A stretch of DNA of 64,000 bases from Eretmocerus hayati (GCA_029851415.1 CM056743.1:97252501-97316500), one strand, 5' to 3'; positions 20,756 through 32,148 are shown, counted from the stretch's first letter. Numbers and translations are program-made. The notes: generated from the letters alone by a model not told the origin.

Positions 20756-21312
20756 AGGATGCATCTGACGAAAAAGTGTTATCATATCCTCATGTAAACA
20801 CAATCTGGTGAAGATGCCGGTAATGGAAAATTTCATTTTTCACTAATTCGTGAGTCATTTTTTCATCCTTTGCCCCAAAATCATTAAATGCGTAGCTTCT
20901 TCAATCTAAGAATCGATTGCCTCAATTCAGAGTTGTTTGGCAGAAGAGCATCATTATGCGTTTACATTTAAGTACTATACGACTACCTCAATTTTTAAAA
21001 AAGTTTCTCTCTTATTAGAGCACTCTCTCAATTATTGAAGAAGAATTTACTCAGTAATTATTGTCCGTAAATGTACAAAAATATAGCCACATTATAGTAT
21101 GAGATGTATCAAGTTATCGCTCAGCCCATCCGGACTCTTGGCAATGGCTATTGGTGGAGACATTCAGCCGTTGCACTGTTCTCTATGTCTCGCCGAAGAG
21201 TAGTACAGTCATGTGCGCTGGGGAATCATCGAGAGAGTATACGCAAGTAAGTCTGTGAAAAAGACAGAGAGCGCGCGCACGAGAGAGAGCCCACTACGTC
21301 CACAGGTAAGAC
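20756..21312. other. Right subterminal spacer of Polinton
   Basis: AT-rich sequence up to about 21,110, then GA-rich sequence leading to a G-run at about 21,320-21,333. I see no gene. Confidence 0.4.
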
Positions 21313-21490
21313 ATACAGTGGGGGGGGGGGGAGGGCATAATAGGTCTCCTACTCATCCACTGGCGAGGCGGGCGGGGGAGCGTGTGCGAGTCGGCGAGTC
21401 CACATACCTGATGAGACGGGTGGGTGGTGGGGGGAGAGTGAGCACGAGAAAGGGCCTTTGTTTACGTTTCGCGAGGGTGCTAACACAACT
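21313..21490 (-). repeat. Right terminal inverted repeat of Polinton
   Basis: This is the reverse complement of the left end at 148-335. It shares the G/C run, CATACCTGATGAGACGGGTG, CCTTTGTTTACGTTTCGC and the outer GTGCTAACACAACT. The terminal CT at 21,489-21,490 mirrors AG at 148-149. The two copies differ at scattered positions, so the element is not recent. Confidence 0.8.
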
Positions 21491-21761
21491 ACTCGCGTGA
21501 GACAACGAGATGTCGAACTCAGACAGCTCGGCTTGCTTTTGAGAGTACATGAGTTTGTGATATCAGTGCTCATTAGAGGAAGACCCCAAAGCCTGATGAG
21601 GTCAGTGTATAGATCGATAAGATGCCGCACAGAGAGTGAAGTATTTTTCGTAGAGGGTGAATTCTTCCCCTCAACCGAGTCCTCGTCGATCGAGCTTCAA
21701 CACCTCCAAGGTTTCGGGAGAGGAGACAAATGGGATAATTTTCTTCGGAGAAGATTCGAAT

Positions 21762-21767
21762 TTTATT
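21762..21767 (-). terminator. Polyadenylation signal of CCT3
   Basis: AATAAA on the minus strand about 105 nt past the CCT3 stop codon. It places the transcript end between the stop codon and the Polinton, so the insertion probably spares the host message. Confidence 0.5.
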
Positions 21768-21869
21768 GATTTCTACATATATCAACATCGAGCGTGTCTT
21801 GGAATGATTTCCATCTCCCGTGGTTGGCCTTACAAGTCGAATATCTCAATGATTACTGTGGACTCGAAA

Positions 21870-22285
21870 CTATTCCTTGATGGTTTCATCCGTCACGTGA
21901 GGTGCTTGAGCATTGTCATCCCTCATTTGTTTCCTCTTACTACCTGATACAATATCGTCTATCCTCAAGAGAAGCATGGCCGTTTCTAGAGCCGTCTTGT
22001 ATATTTGAATTTTAACTGTCAAGGGTTCCCAGATGTGACGCGTAGACATATCCACTAAACAACCAGAATCTCCATCAATTCCCCACGAGTCCTCCCCGGC
22101 TGCATGCTTAGCTCTGAGAGCTGTCAATGTTCGAATTGTATCAGCTCCGCAATTCTGAGCTAAGGTTCGGGGAATGATCTCCAATGCTTGAGCAACAGAT
22201 GCGTATGGCCATCGTTCGGTACCAGAGATTTCGGTTGCTTTCTCATTGAGTATGCGAGAAATAGACATTTCTATAGCTCCGCCAC
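21870..22285 (-). CDS. CCT3: T-complex protein 1 subunit gamma (CCT3), last exon
   Basis: The translated exon is unmistakable for the cytosolic chaperonin CCT/TRiC gamma subunit. GGAIEMSISRILNEKA is followed by WPYASVAQALEIIPRTLAQN, then WGIDGDSGCLVDM, IWEPLTVKIQIYKTALETA and LLRIDDIVSG. The complex folds actin, tubulin and other proteins using ATP. The minus-strand acceptor CCCTGTTCCAG lies just before 22,285, and the first codon completes a Gly from the previous exon. The stop is at 21,870, and the tail after LLRIDDIVSG is short and charged, as usual. The frame is intact, so this is a living host gene whose 5' exons lie at higher coordinates, beyond what I can recognise here. A Polinton ends 380 bp past its stop. 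Confidence 0.93.
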
Positions 22286-23550
22286 CTGGAACAGGGAAAA
22301 TACCACATCATGATGTATAAACGAGTTGTAACTCGTGTACGTCCTCATATGATTTATGTTTAAATCGATATCAATGATGGAGATACAGGATGTCACCATG
22401 TTTTTCGATGGTCACATAGTAGTGTTCAATATAGAATGAGTAGGAAGATATTGCTCGTCGTGAGTGTTACATTGAATCACCCACGTCTATATAATGACCA
22501 AGAAGGGATTCTTCCAGCGAATTCCATCAATTCTGAATACTGTTGTCCAATCACAGAAATTCTGATGCAATATTGTAGATCGTCTAAGAACCCTCAAGTT
22601 TGTCAACTAGAAATTTTTTGGCAGTGAAACTTCCAGATAGTCGGACGTCTATAGAGATACTGGACTGAGATCCAATCCATTCGCTCGGTCTTTCATCCCA
22701 CTCAAGAACCACCCCAAAAATGATCCAGTACTATGATTTTGTTGGCAAATTGTCCGAATTTTTCTAATATGCTGTCAGACTCTTCCTAGAACGGAGACTG
22801 AAGGGAGTATCCTGAATTAGGTGTAATTTCGGATTACTATAAATGTACCTGTTTACAACATCTGAGTGAGTATCTGATAGCATATTCGGAAAATTGAGGG
22901 AATTTCACGTCAAAATCATAATGTTCATGTGCAACGTCCAGAATCCTGCTAAACCAGATATTTCTGGATTCTCGCTGAGTCAAACTTCCCAGAGCATCAG
23001 CAGATCCATTATGTGCATGGGAGCAGCACGCTCATATATATGGGAGAACCCCAGAAACCTTTGCCTTCTTAAAGTGAAGATATAGAAAAACGTTGTATAC
23101 ATGTCTGAAATTTTTCATACAACTTCTTTCATGGTTCCAAGAACATGACCTCTCATGTGGATGATCTGAAAAAGTTCGCTAAACGACTCACAGAAGTAAG
23201 TCTTGCGACACTTTTTGGAAATTTTCGGAAAATTTGTTTCTAAATTCTCATTGATTGTGTGAGCGTTGGGAAGTCACTTAGAATACTTGAATAGACGTGG
23301 AAGAATCTTAACTTCCAGATTCCGTGGTTAGAACCGCACAATGGTGATGATGTGGGCTTTTGAGCTATCGAAATGTGATGAAAATACACCAAATATTGAA
23401 GAGTGTCGTGAACATTTGTCCATGGAGGATGACAGAATGGAATGAGTTTGTCGAGCTTTTCAACTCTAAGACTTGGAGTGGGATGAATGAGGAATAAGAT
23501 GAATGGTATGAAGAATAGGATGAATGGGATAGAATTGATTTGAAATCGTG
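22286..23550. other. CCT3 intron or upstream sequence, no recognised gene
   Basis: Moderately AT-rich sequence directly 5' of the CCT3 exon. I see no exon of the chaperonin and no clear mobile element, apart from weak similarity to the array that begins near 23,550. Confidence 0.4.
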
Positions 23551-24481
23551 ACATTTCGGAATTCGTCGGAGATTACCTGTGAATCTTAAGAACTAAAATT
23601 AATGGGATGCAGAGAATTTCTTTCCAATTTTTTATTGTTGTGGGGAATTTGTCTTCCCGTTGTTCAAGCACATTAAAAGTTCTCTGAGAATTCCCAAGTA
23701 TAAGCCTCTTAGATGAAATTTTGGAATGGATTTTCATGAATTGAGACATCTCATCTTCGATCCATGTTGTTGTGTATATCGTGTCGTTAGTTTGATAATT
23801 GGGGAGTATTTACCGTGGAGGTGTTTCTTCACGTCACAGGGACCGAAAGAGACATGATCAGATTAAACTGACACGTATTGGTTACCTTACTGGACCAAGG
23901 GACGATGTCCAGATCAGAGGAAATCCAACGACTTGATTCCGTGAAGATGTGTTAGTGTAGAGTGTTGTATCATGAAATATCCTTATGAGTTACGACGAAC
24001 TTACATTCACAGTAGCTCGGCAACATGCATTTTCAATCAGTCGTACTCAGCGATGAAAGTCTCGATCTCTATGTGAGCCAAGGCATCGTACAAATTTGTT
24101 GCAACTGGTAAATGTAATTCGTCGCAATCATTGATATTGTTAATATTATGAGTGATTCCTGTACATGTTCTATTCATGGGGATCATGTTATTGAGAGAAT
24201 GAGTTTCTACAATGGGTGGGAAATGATTTGATTCTTTAGGAATTTTGAAACTGTGGTATTTTGGAATTTCTCGAAGATTTCCTGGGAATCTTAAAAACTA
24301 AGATTAACGGAATCAGCAGAGTTATTTCCCAATCCTTTGTTGTTGTGGAAAATCTCTTTCTTCGTCGATCAGGTACATTGAAAGTTTTCCGAGAATTTCC
24401 GAGTATAATCTTCTTTGATCGAGATTCGGAATGAATTTTTATCAGTTGAGACACAAAATCCTTGACTTATATTGTTGTGTA

Positions 24482-24634
24482 CACTTAGCGTCAACAGATA
24501 CTTTCCTAAGGTGCAGGGGATCCTTTCATGCGAGCGAGCTTCTGATGTCTTCACCACATAGAGATGGGTTACATTTTGATGGCCGCAGGGAAGGATCCGC
24601 TGCACCTTCGGAATGTATCTGTTGACGCCAAGTG
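24482..24634. mobile_element. 153-bp MITE, first copy (TA target)
   Basis: Arms of about 50 bp, CACTTAGCGTCAACAGATAC on one side and its near-perfect reverse complement ending GTATCTGTTGACGCCAAGTG on the other. TA lies on both sides (24,480 and 24,635). Units without the MITE show a single TA-like site at this place. This fits a Tc1/mariner-type non-autonomous element. Confidence 0.65.
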
Positions 24635-24864
24635 TACATCATGGCAGTAGTTCGATTATTGGGAAGTGTTTCTCGTGAAGGTGTGGCTTCACGTCACAGG
24701 GATCGAGGGGGACATGATCAGATGAAACTGGCACGTATTGGTTACCTCCACGGACCAAGGGACGACGTTCAGATCCGAGGAAATCCAACTATTTGATTCC
24801 GCGAAGTTATGTCAGTGTGAAGTGTTGTTTCATGAGATATCTTTATGATCCACGATCAAGTTAC

Positions 24865-25091
24865 ATTAACACTAGCTCGGCAGCATTTATTCGCACTCTG
24901 TCGCACTCAGAGATGAGGAACTCAACCTCCTTATGAGTTAAGGCATCGTACGATGTTGCAACTCGTGGATGTAATCGATCGCGGTCATCGATATCGTTAG
25001 AATTATGAGTGATTCCTGTATATGTTCCATCTTTGGGGATTATGTGTTCGAGGGACGAGTTCATATGATCGATGGAAGATGATTCGATTTT
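24865..25091 (-). other. Exon-like open frame in array unit type B, copy 1
   Basis: Bounded on the minus strand by TTTCCTCAG before 25,091 and GTAACT at 24,864, this 227-nt stretch is open. It encodes HIIPKDGTYTGITHN and then a segment ending INAAELVLM. The same frame recurs in the other units with substitutions. It may be an old duplicated exon; no family is recognised. Confidence 0.3.
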
Positions 25092-25361
25092 CTGAGGAAA
25101 TGTAGAATAGTGGTATTTCGGAATTCCTCGGAAATTATCTGTGGATCTTAAGAACTAAAATTAATAGGATGAAAAGAGTTTTTTTCTAATTTTTTGTTGT
25201 AGTGGGGAATTTCTCTTTCCATTATTCAAGAACATGAGAAGTTCTCCGAGAATTTCCAAATATAAGCTTCTTTGATGGAATTTTGGAATGGATTTTCATG
25301 AATTGAGACATCTCGTCTTCGATCCATGTTGTTGTGTATATCGTGTCGATAATTTGATAAT

Positions 25362-28213
25362 AGAGAACACGCATGCAATAAAATTACTTTGTTGAAATAA
25401 AGTTGATGACGTGAGAAACAAAGTTACGATACAGTTTTCCATTTGGTGAACGATAAGTATTTTTAAATAATCATTGAAAGTTGGACGCCCGTTCAAATCG
25501 ATGTCACGTGATCGCTGTCTCCCGCCAACCAGACTGTCCGCAATCAGCCGGGTTTGTTCGGCGTGGTAAAGTTGACGTCGTAGATTAGGATTGACCGCAT
25601 TATCACCTACTCCCGTGAGTGCCCACAAGTATGCCCATGATGAGCTGCATCTGCATAACATTGTTTTTCAACGATTTCTCATTTTGGAATTTCCGCAGCT
25701 GACAAATTCGGTGCCGCAGGATCACTAAACTTTATTTCCATGCGAGCGTGCACAGCTGTGCACAGCCATGCACTAGACTAGTAGTCAGTCGGCTGCGGTG
25801 TTGTTGTGTACCCCTATGTTATCTGATACTTAATAACAACATGTGGCACAAATGAAATCATAATAATTTATGAGAATTGTGAAAGTGAGTCTCAGACACG
25901 TCCCTCAGTTGGTAGACCGATACCCAAAGGCAACACCGACTTCTCCATGTGTTTTTCCTTTCATCAGATGAGTATTTACCAAGTTCAAATGAGGATGATC
26001 TGAATGAAATAGAAGAACTCTGTTCTTGGTGAAGAGATTCCACTTCATTTTCAGGTTTTTGGTGTATGGTAATACAATGGAAATGATGAAGCCATAGAGG
26101 TCTTGATACCACTGACCTTAATCGATACTGAAAAACATGTAACTGGCAGACTATAGTTGGATGATTTCACCACTCAATATCCATATCTTTCCATTCAGTC
26201 CCAAAACCCAGTGGATCATTCGAATCCCCAAGTACAGCAAGGGTGAATGAGGAGTTTATGTGGACAAATTGGATATTTAGACAGGTACTTCTCATTTCAT
26301 AGTCTTCAATATTTCAACGTCATGGTGCATGTTGTACAAAAATTATAAGTTGTTTAGTTGAGAAGAAATCCTTATCCGCTTCTAAGAGATTATCTTATGT
26401 TGACTCAAGATAGAACGTTCTTTATAAACTCAACCGTAGAATTTCAGGTATTCCAGCTGTAGTCAGATTCATAACTGGAATATAAACTTTCTATAAATTC
26501 TGCCACTACACTAGTCTGTGCTGACTTTGGAATTTGGTGTCGAATCCTTGGCACGTTTGTTGCCATTATCACTTTGTAAACAGTGTTCATCATCACAGAC
26601 CAAACAATCTGAAGCATAGCAGAGGAATATGGTTGTATTGGGAGACTCAAGAGTGAGTTTCTGACAATGTGAGTAGAGACTGCAAAGGAACATGAATAAT
26701 TGAGAGGAACATTTTTTTTTATTGCAGATTACATCAGCACTGAGCAAGCCTTTGAGTGATGGATTTAGTTGGATGAACACTTCTCTTCCTATTGAATGAT
26801 ATGCAAACTCTTTGGTCATATTTTACCATCTGCAGTATTGGAGTCAGTGACAGTATCAGTGATATCGGAGTGGACTTGGTTTATTCTGTCACAAGATTGG
26901 TGTGATCTATACTGAGATATAATACCATTGTGTATTTTGAGAGAACCATCACTTCTCATGATCTGTATAAGGAATAAAGAGTCATCTCTATCGAGAGAAG
27001 ATTTTTCTGTGCCGGTACAATCTGCAACAAGAACATGTCTCATTTCATCCTTCATGTTATTCACCAGTCGTCAGTGTACCCAAACAATTCATCCTTCTGC
27101 TAAGCTTCAGATTGGTTGATTAATAGTGTTGGACACAATGTACAAAAGGCGAATGGCAACGACCGTACCAATCGACTTACACCAATTCGCAAAGTCAGTA
27201 CAGATTGGTGTAGTGACAAAATATATAGAATCTTTTTATTCCAGTCATGAATCTGACTACACCTGAAATTCCTGAAATCTTATGGTTGACTTTATAAAGA
27301 ATGTTCCATCTTGTGTCAACGTAAGATAATCTCATAGAAGTAGATAAGGATTTTTTCTTAATTGAACATTTTACAGTTACATGTGTGAAATATGCACCAT
27401 GATGTTGAAACACAGAGAACAAGGAAGTGAAAAATACCTGTCTGAGTATATCCAATTCGTCCACATGAACTTGCACCGTTCCCCCTTGCTGTACTTGGGG
27501 ATTCGAATGCTTCACTGGGTTTTGGGACTGAATGGAAACATATGCACATGAAGCACCACATGAGGTGGTGACAACATCATATTATGGTCTGCCAATTACA
27601 TGTTTTTGAGTATTGATGAAGGTCAGTGGTATCAAGCCCTGTACGACTTCATCATATCCACTGTATTCTTATATACCAGAAACCTGAAAATGAAGTGGGA
27701 TCTCTTCACCAAGAACAGAGTTTTTTTATTTCATTTAGATCATCCTCATTTGAACTTGGTAAATACTCATCTGATGAAAGGAAAAACACATGGAGAACTC
27801 GGTGTTGCCTTTGGTTATCGGTCTAGCAACTACTTATCCCAGGGAAGTGTTTGAGCCTCATATTTTCTCATAATTTCATTTTATTCGCGACATATTGTGG
27901 AGTTTGGAGTTTTGAACGGCACACGGACACAACACTGCAGACTTACAGTCGCTATATATAGTACTAAACTGTCTAGGGACCCTAACTAGATGACGAACAA
28001 ACCCGGCTGGATTGCTGACAGTCGGCTCGGCGGCAGACAGCAATCACGTGACATCGATTTGAACGGGCGTCCGAATCATTCCCAATTTCAATCGACTCTC
28101 AAAAAAAATTCATAGCGTTTAAAAATATTCTGTTTTCACAGAAGTTATTCTTTTTATATCGACTATCGACTGCATAAGCTAGAACATTTTAATCTGACAC
28201 ATGCGTGTTCCCT
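25362..28213. mobile_element. 2.85-kb element with very long inverted repeats, copy 1
   Basis: The ends are AGAGAACACGCATG and, inverted, AGGGAACACGCATG. The arms remain similar for roughly 1 kb each (about 25,362-26,600 and 27,180-28,213), for example CCCGTTCAAATCGATGTCAC in both, with a loop of about 0.6 kb. Comparison with intact array units shows the empty site GATAATTGGGG, so at most a 2-bp AT is duplicated. I see no intact transposase; the short frames in the arms are mirror images of one another. The superfamily is unknown. A truncated relative lies at 41,641-43,692. Confidence 0.7.
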
Positions 28214-28897
28214 ATTGGGGGGTATTTTCCGTGGAGGTGTTTCTTCACGTCACAGGGACCGAAAGAGACATGATCAGATGAAACTGACACGTATTGGTTA
28301 CCTTACCGGACCGAGGGACGATGTTCAGATCAGAGGAAATCCAACGATTCGATTCCGTGAAGATGTGTTAGTGTAGAGTGTTGTATCATGAAATATCCTT
28401 ATGAGTTACGACGAACTTACATTCACAGTAGCTCGGCAACATGCATTTTCAATCAGTCGTACTCAGCGATGAAAGTCTCGATCTCTATGTGAGCCAAGGC
28501 ATCGTACAAATTTGTTGCAACTGGTAAATGTATCTCGTCGCAATCATTGATATTGTTAATATTATGAGTGATTCCTGTACATGTTCTATCCATGGGGATC
28601 ATGTTATTGAGAGAATGAGTTTCTACAATGGGTGGGAAATGATTTGATTCTTCAGGAATTTTGAAACTGTGGTATTTTGGAATTTCTCGAAGATTTCCTG
28701 GGAATCTTAAAAACTGAGATTAACGGAATCAGGAGAGTTATTTCCCAATCCTTTGTTGTTGTGGAAAATCTCTTCCTTCGTCGATCAGGTACATTGAAAG
28801 TTTTCCGAGAATTTCCGAATATAAACTTCTTTGATCAAAATTCGGAATGAATTTCTATCAGTTGAGGCACAAAATCCTCGACTTATGTTGTTGTGTA

Positions 28898-29050
28898 CAC
28901 TTAGCGTCAACAGATACTTTCCGAAGGTGCAGGGGATCCTTTCATGCGAGCGAGCTTCTGATGTCTTCACCACATAGAGATGGGTTACATTTTGATGGCC
29001 GCAGGAAAGGATCCGCTGCACCTTCGGAATGTATCTGTTGACGCCAAGTG
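28898..29050. mobile_element. 153-bp MITE, second copy inside the higher-order repeat
   Basis: Same element as at 24,482, exactly 4,416 bp downstream and nearly identical. It was duplicated together with the array rather than inserted independently. Confidence 0.65.
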
Positions 29051-29280
29051 TACATCATGGCAGTAGTTCGATTATTAGGAAGTGTTTCTCGTGAAGGTGT
29101 GGCTTCACGTCACAGGGATCGAGGGGGACATGATCAGATGAAACTGGCACGTATTGGTTACCTTCACGGACCAAGGGACGACGTTCAGATCCGAGGAAAT
29201 CCAACTATTTGATTCCGCGAAGTTATGTCAGTGTGAAGTGTTGTTTCATGAGATATCTTTATGATCCACGATCAAGTTAC

Positions 29281-29507
29281 ATTAACAGTAGCTCGGCAGC
29301 ATTTATTCGCACTCTGTCGCACTCAGAGATGAGGAACTCAACCTTCTTATGAGTTAAGGCATCGTACGATGTTGCAACTCGTGGATGTAATCGATCGCGG
29401 TCATCGATATCGTTAAAATTATGAGTGATTCCTGTATATGTTCCATCTTTGGGGATTATGTGTTCGAGGGACGAGTTCATATGATCGATGGAAGATGATT
29501 CGATTTT
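29281..29507 (-). other. Exon-like open frame in array unit type B, copy 2
   Basis: Equivalent of 24,865-25,091, with the same candidate splice sites and an open frame ending INAAELLLM. It differs from copy 1 at only a few residues. Confidence 0.3.
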
Positions 29508-29983
29508 CTGAGGAAATGTAGAATAGTGGTATTTTGGAATTCCTCGGAAATTATCTGTGGATCTTAAGAACTAAAATTAATAGGATGAAAAGAGTTTTTT
29601 TCTAATTTTTTGTTATAGTGGGGAATTTCTCTTTCCATTATTCAAGTACATGAAAAGTTCTCCGAGAATTTCCAAATATAAGCTTCTTTGATGGAATTTT
29701 GGAATGGATTTTCATGAATTGAGACATCTCATCTTCGATCCATGTTGTTGTGTATATCGTGTCGATAGTTTGATAATTGGGGAGTATTTTCCGTGGAGGT
29801 GTTTCTTCACGTCACAGGGAACGAAAGACACATGATCAGATGAAACTGACACGTATTGGTTACCTTACCGGACCAAGGGACAATATTCAGGTCAGAGGAA
29901 ATCCAACGATTTGATTCCGTGAAGGTGTGTTAGTGTAGAATGTTGTATCATGAAATATCCTTATGAGTTACGACGATCTACAT

Positions 29984-30436
29984 TTACAGTAGCTCGGCAA
30001 CATACATTTGTAAGCAGTCGTACTCAGAGATGAAAGTCTTGATCTCTATGTGAGCCAAGGCATCGTACAAATTTGTTGCAACTCGTGAATGTAATTTGTC
30101 GCAATCATTGATATTGTTAATATTATGATTATTTCCTGTACATGTTCTATTCTTGGGGATCATGTTATTGAGAATATGACTTTCTACGATGGGTGGGAAA
30201 TGATTTGATTTTGGAGGAATTCTGGAACCGTGATATTTTGGAATTTCTCGAAGATCACTTTTGAATTTTAGAGGTTTTGAAATTAATGGGACGAAGAAAA
30301 TTATTCGAGGATAATTCATTATTGTGAATTTTCGTTTCTTCCGTTGTTCATGTACATCGGAAGTTTCTTGAGAATTCTCGAATAAGGTCCGGTATGATTT
30401 GGAGTTTGAAACGGATTTCCATGAGTTGTAACACAT
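29984..30436 (-). other. 150-codon open frame in the last array unit
   Basis: The longest version of the recurring frame: it covers the region RIPPKSNHFPPIVESH to MYVAELL and extends upstream to MCYNSWKSVSNSK. In the type A unit near 24,050 the same frame has a TGA where this unit has a Cys codon. It may be a remnant coding exon or chance; no domain is recognised. Confidence 0.3.
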
Positions 30437-30470
30437 TCTCCCTAATTTTTGTTATTGTTCATACCTTAGT

Positions 30471-31344
30471 GGTTCCAAAATACGATCATTTCGTCGAAAT
30501 CTTAATAGGGTGGAATCTGAAAATTCTCAACGATTCCCGGGATTCTTAATCCTAAGGTTTGGGGGGTCAAAAAAGACGTACATATGTAGTCATATGGTGT
30601 TTGTGGGGATCTCTATCCTTGCTAGAAATATCTCACTAACCGGTTGACCCTCAAATGGCTCTCTGTCGATCCTCGGCAAGTACTTTTTGAAATTTGATTC
30701 AGATCATGAGTAATGAAACACAGGAGGATGGAGTAGGGAGTGGGATGGGATGTAGGGAATATGTATAATGCTCTTAATCAATTAATTCACAGTTAATGAT
30801 ACATATATACAATCGTCTTTCGATTTTTCTTGTGACTTATTCTATCTCATTATGAATATATTATGACTCAAATAAGAACAGATATTCAAAAGGACGTCGC
30901 ATGGTTATATTGTGGTTCCGGTAAGATCTGGAAATTTTTAAACATTATCATCAATCGGCTTTCTACAATTTGTTCAATCGATTAACGTGAATTTGGAATT
31001 CACTTCAAGACTTTTACTAAAATGGGCCTTTTCGTTGGAACACGCGAGTCGGCTAATATGTCTGCCGTTGAACACAATCTTAATGAATGAGTCTACCGGT
31101 AGAACCGAGTATACAAAAAATTTACGTGATTTTATCCGCGAGGAAAACCAGTCAACTATGGTAATGAGATAATATGAATGAAAGTGGAATATGAAACAAA
31201 TGTAGGGTAGATTACTTATGATAGAGAAGAAGAGAAAGAAACTGGCTTTGAATTAATTATGAATCCTCAACGAGTTGATTCATTATAAATCTTAATCGGA
31301 AGAAAGTGTTTGAAGAAAATTTCATACATGAATATATGACTCAC
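30471..31344. other. No recognised gene
   Basis: AT-rich unique-looking sequence between the array and a candidate exon. Nothing further is supported. Confidence 0.4.
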
Positions 31345-31491
31345 CACTTCATCTTTTCAAAATTGCCGTTGAATAATTCGTGTCTTGAAGAATTATAAAA
31401 GATGATGTCCCGAGTCTTCTTCCATGTCCTGATGAATTCTCCTTCGACTGGGATCTTTGTTGTGCTGAAAGTTCCTCCATCTTCTGGACAC
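31345..31491 (-). other. Candidate internal exon of an unrecognised minus-strand gene
   Basis: A 147-nt stretch open in one frame. It is preceded by TATGTTACAG and followed by GTGAGT (31,344-31,339), and would be phase 2 at both ends. It encodes CPEDGGTFSTTKIPVEGEF and then RTWKKTRDIIFYNSSRHELF. Amino acid usage looks like real protein, but I do not recognise a family. It could belong with the exon-like repeats downstream on the same strand. Confidence 0.3.
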
Positions 31492-31580
31492 CTGTAACAT
31501 ACAATGAAAACAACAATGATTATTTGTCTTCTTATAGATAATGTAAAAAACTGAAAATCAAATATTAATGTGAGGAGTAT

Positions 31581-32125
31581 TGTGTAGCCTCTATTATTGG
31601 TCATCTTTGAGAATTATTTAATCTCACGTTGGCTTATATAGTCATATATTTCGAAGATTCCGTGTGCTTACACACTTACGCGTTATATGTAAACTCACAC
31701 ATCTGGCAAGAGCCTCGTTGGGCTGCAAGATATTTTAAACTTTCCGTTGATGACGGTATTGGATATTTTCCTCAATATAATGAAGTAGCCTTGGATGCCA
31801 GATGCGCCAATAGTGCATGAGGCCTAGAGTAGGATGCAGGACTTGATTACTCTATTGGCGTTCTCTTCCTGTATATGTGCTCCCTACTAAAAACCGCCCA
31901 GGGCAAAAGCCTGGCTTGCTGCATCTGCAGCAACAATCATGTAGCGTCCCTTGCAGAGTTTAGACGAGAGACCCGCAATCTTCTTCTTTGTCACTTATTT
32001 GTCATTAAATATCCATCATATACAAATTTGGTAGTTGAGTTATTACATCTCAACCTCTTAATAGCTGATTCGGGACAAGAGCTCGGCTCAGCAGTGCGTA
32101 TATCGCATAAATTTGGCTACGCACA
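31581..32125 (+). repeat. 5' LTR of BEL/Pao element 2
   Basis: Begins TGTGTAGCCTCTATTATTGG and ends CGCACA. Its first 237 bp match 37,795-38,031. The short open frame inside it (31,629-31,820) is LTR sequence, not a gene. Confidence 0.8.
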
Positions 32126-32130
32126 TTTCA

Positions 32131-32148
32131 TGGTCCTTCGAGCCGGAT
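32131..32148 (+). promoter_or_regulatory. Primer binding site, tRNA-Tyr type
   Basis: TGGTCCTTCGAGCCGGAT is complementary over 18 nt to the 3' end of animal tRNA-Tyr including CCA. It lies five bases past the LTR end. Confidence 0.75.

Larger units (their letters stand above)
148..21490 (-). mobile_element. Polinton/Maverick (adintovirus-like) element, decayed, about 21.3 kb
   Basis: The element is defined by inverted ends of about 185 bp and by the standard gene set between them: protein-primed family B DNA polymerase, retroviral-type integrase with a chromodomain, adenain-like protease, A32-type packaging ATPase, and major and minor jelly-roll capsid proteins. A parvovirus-type PLA2 gene and several small conserved genes accompany them. 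Almost all genes are on the minus strand; one AT-hook gene near the right end is on the plus strand. The integrase, major capsid, PolB and at least three other genes carry frameshifts or stops, so this copy cannot encode a complete set. A BEL/Pao fragment has been inserted between the ATPase and PolB. Termini AG and CT fit the class, but no target duplication could be confirmed. Confidence 0.9.
23550..30470 (-). repeat. Tandem array of units of about 700 bp with a higher-order repeat of about 1,562 bp
   Basis: Units start near 23,801, 24,658, 28,217, 29,074 and 29,783, each with a marker such as TTCACGTCACAGGGA and ACACGTATTGGTTACC. Many positions from 23,801 to 25,360 recur 4,416 bp downstream with few differences. 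Removing the 2.85-kb element inserted at 25,362 leaves a period of about 1,562 bp, made of two divergent units (types A and B) plus a small MITE. A partial unit lies at 23,550-23,800, and the last unit decays after 30,470. Confidence 0.8.

Noticed and set aside
25858..27826. Matching frames with KYSSDERKNTW on opposite strands, considered as a transposase
   Set aside because: They are mirror images in the two arms of the long-inverted-repeat element, under 90 codons, with no catalytic motif.
23550..30470. Regular repeats considered as a CRISPR-like array
   Set aside because: Units are about 700 bp, diverged and lack short identical repeats with spacers; the sequence is eukaryotic.
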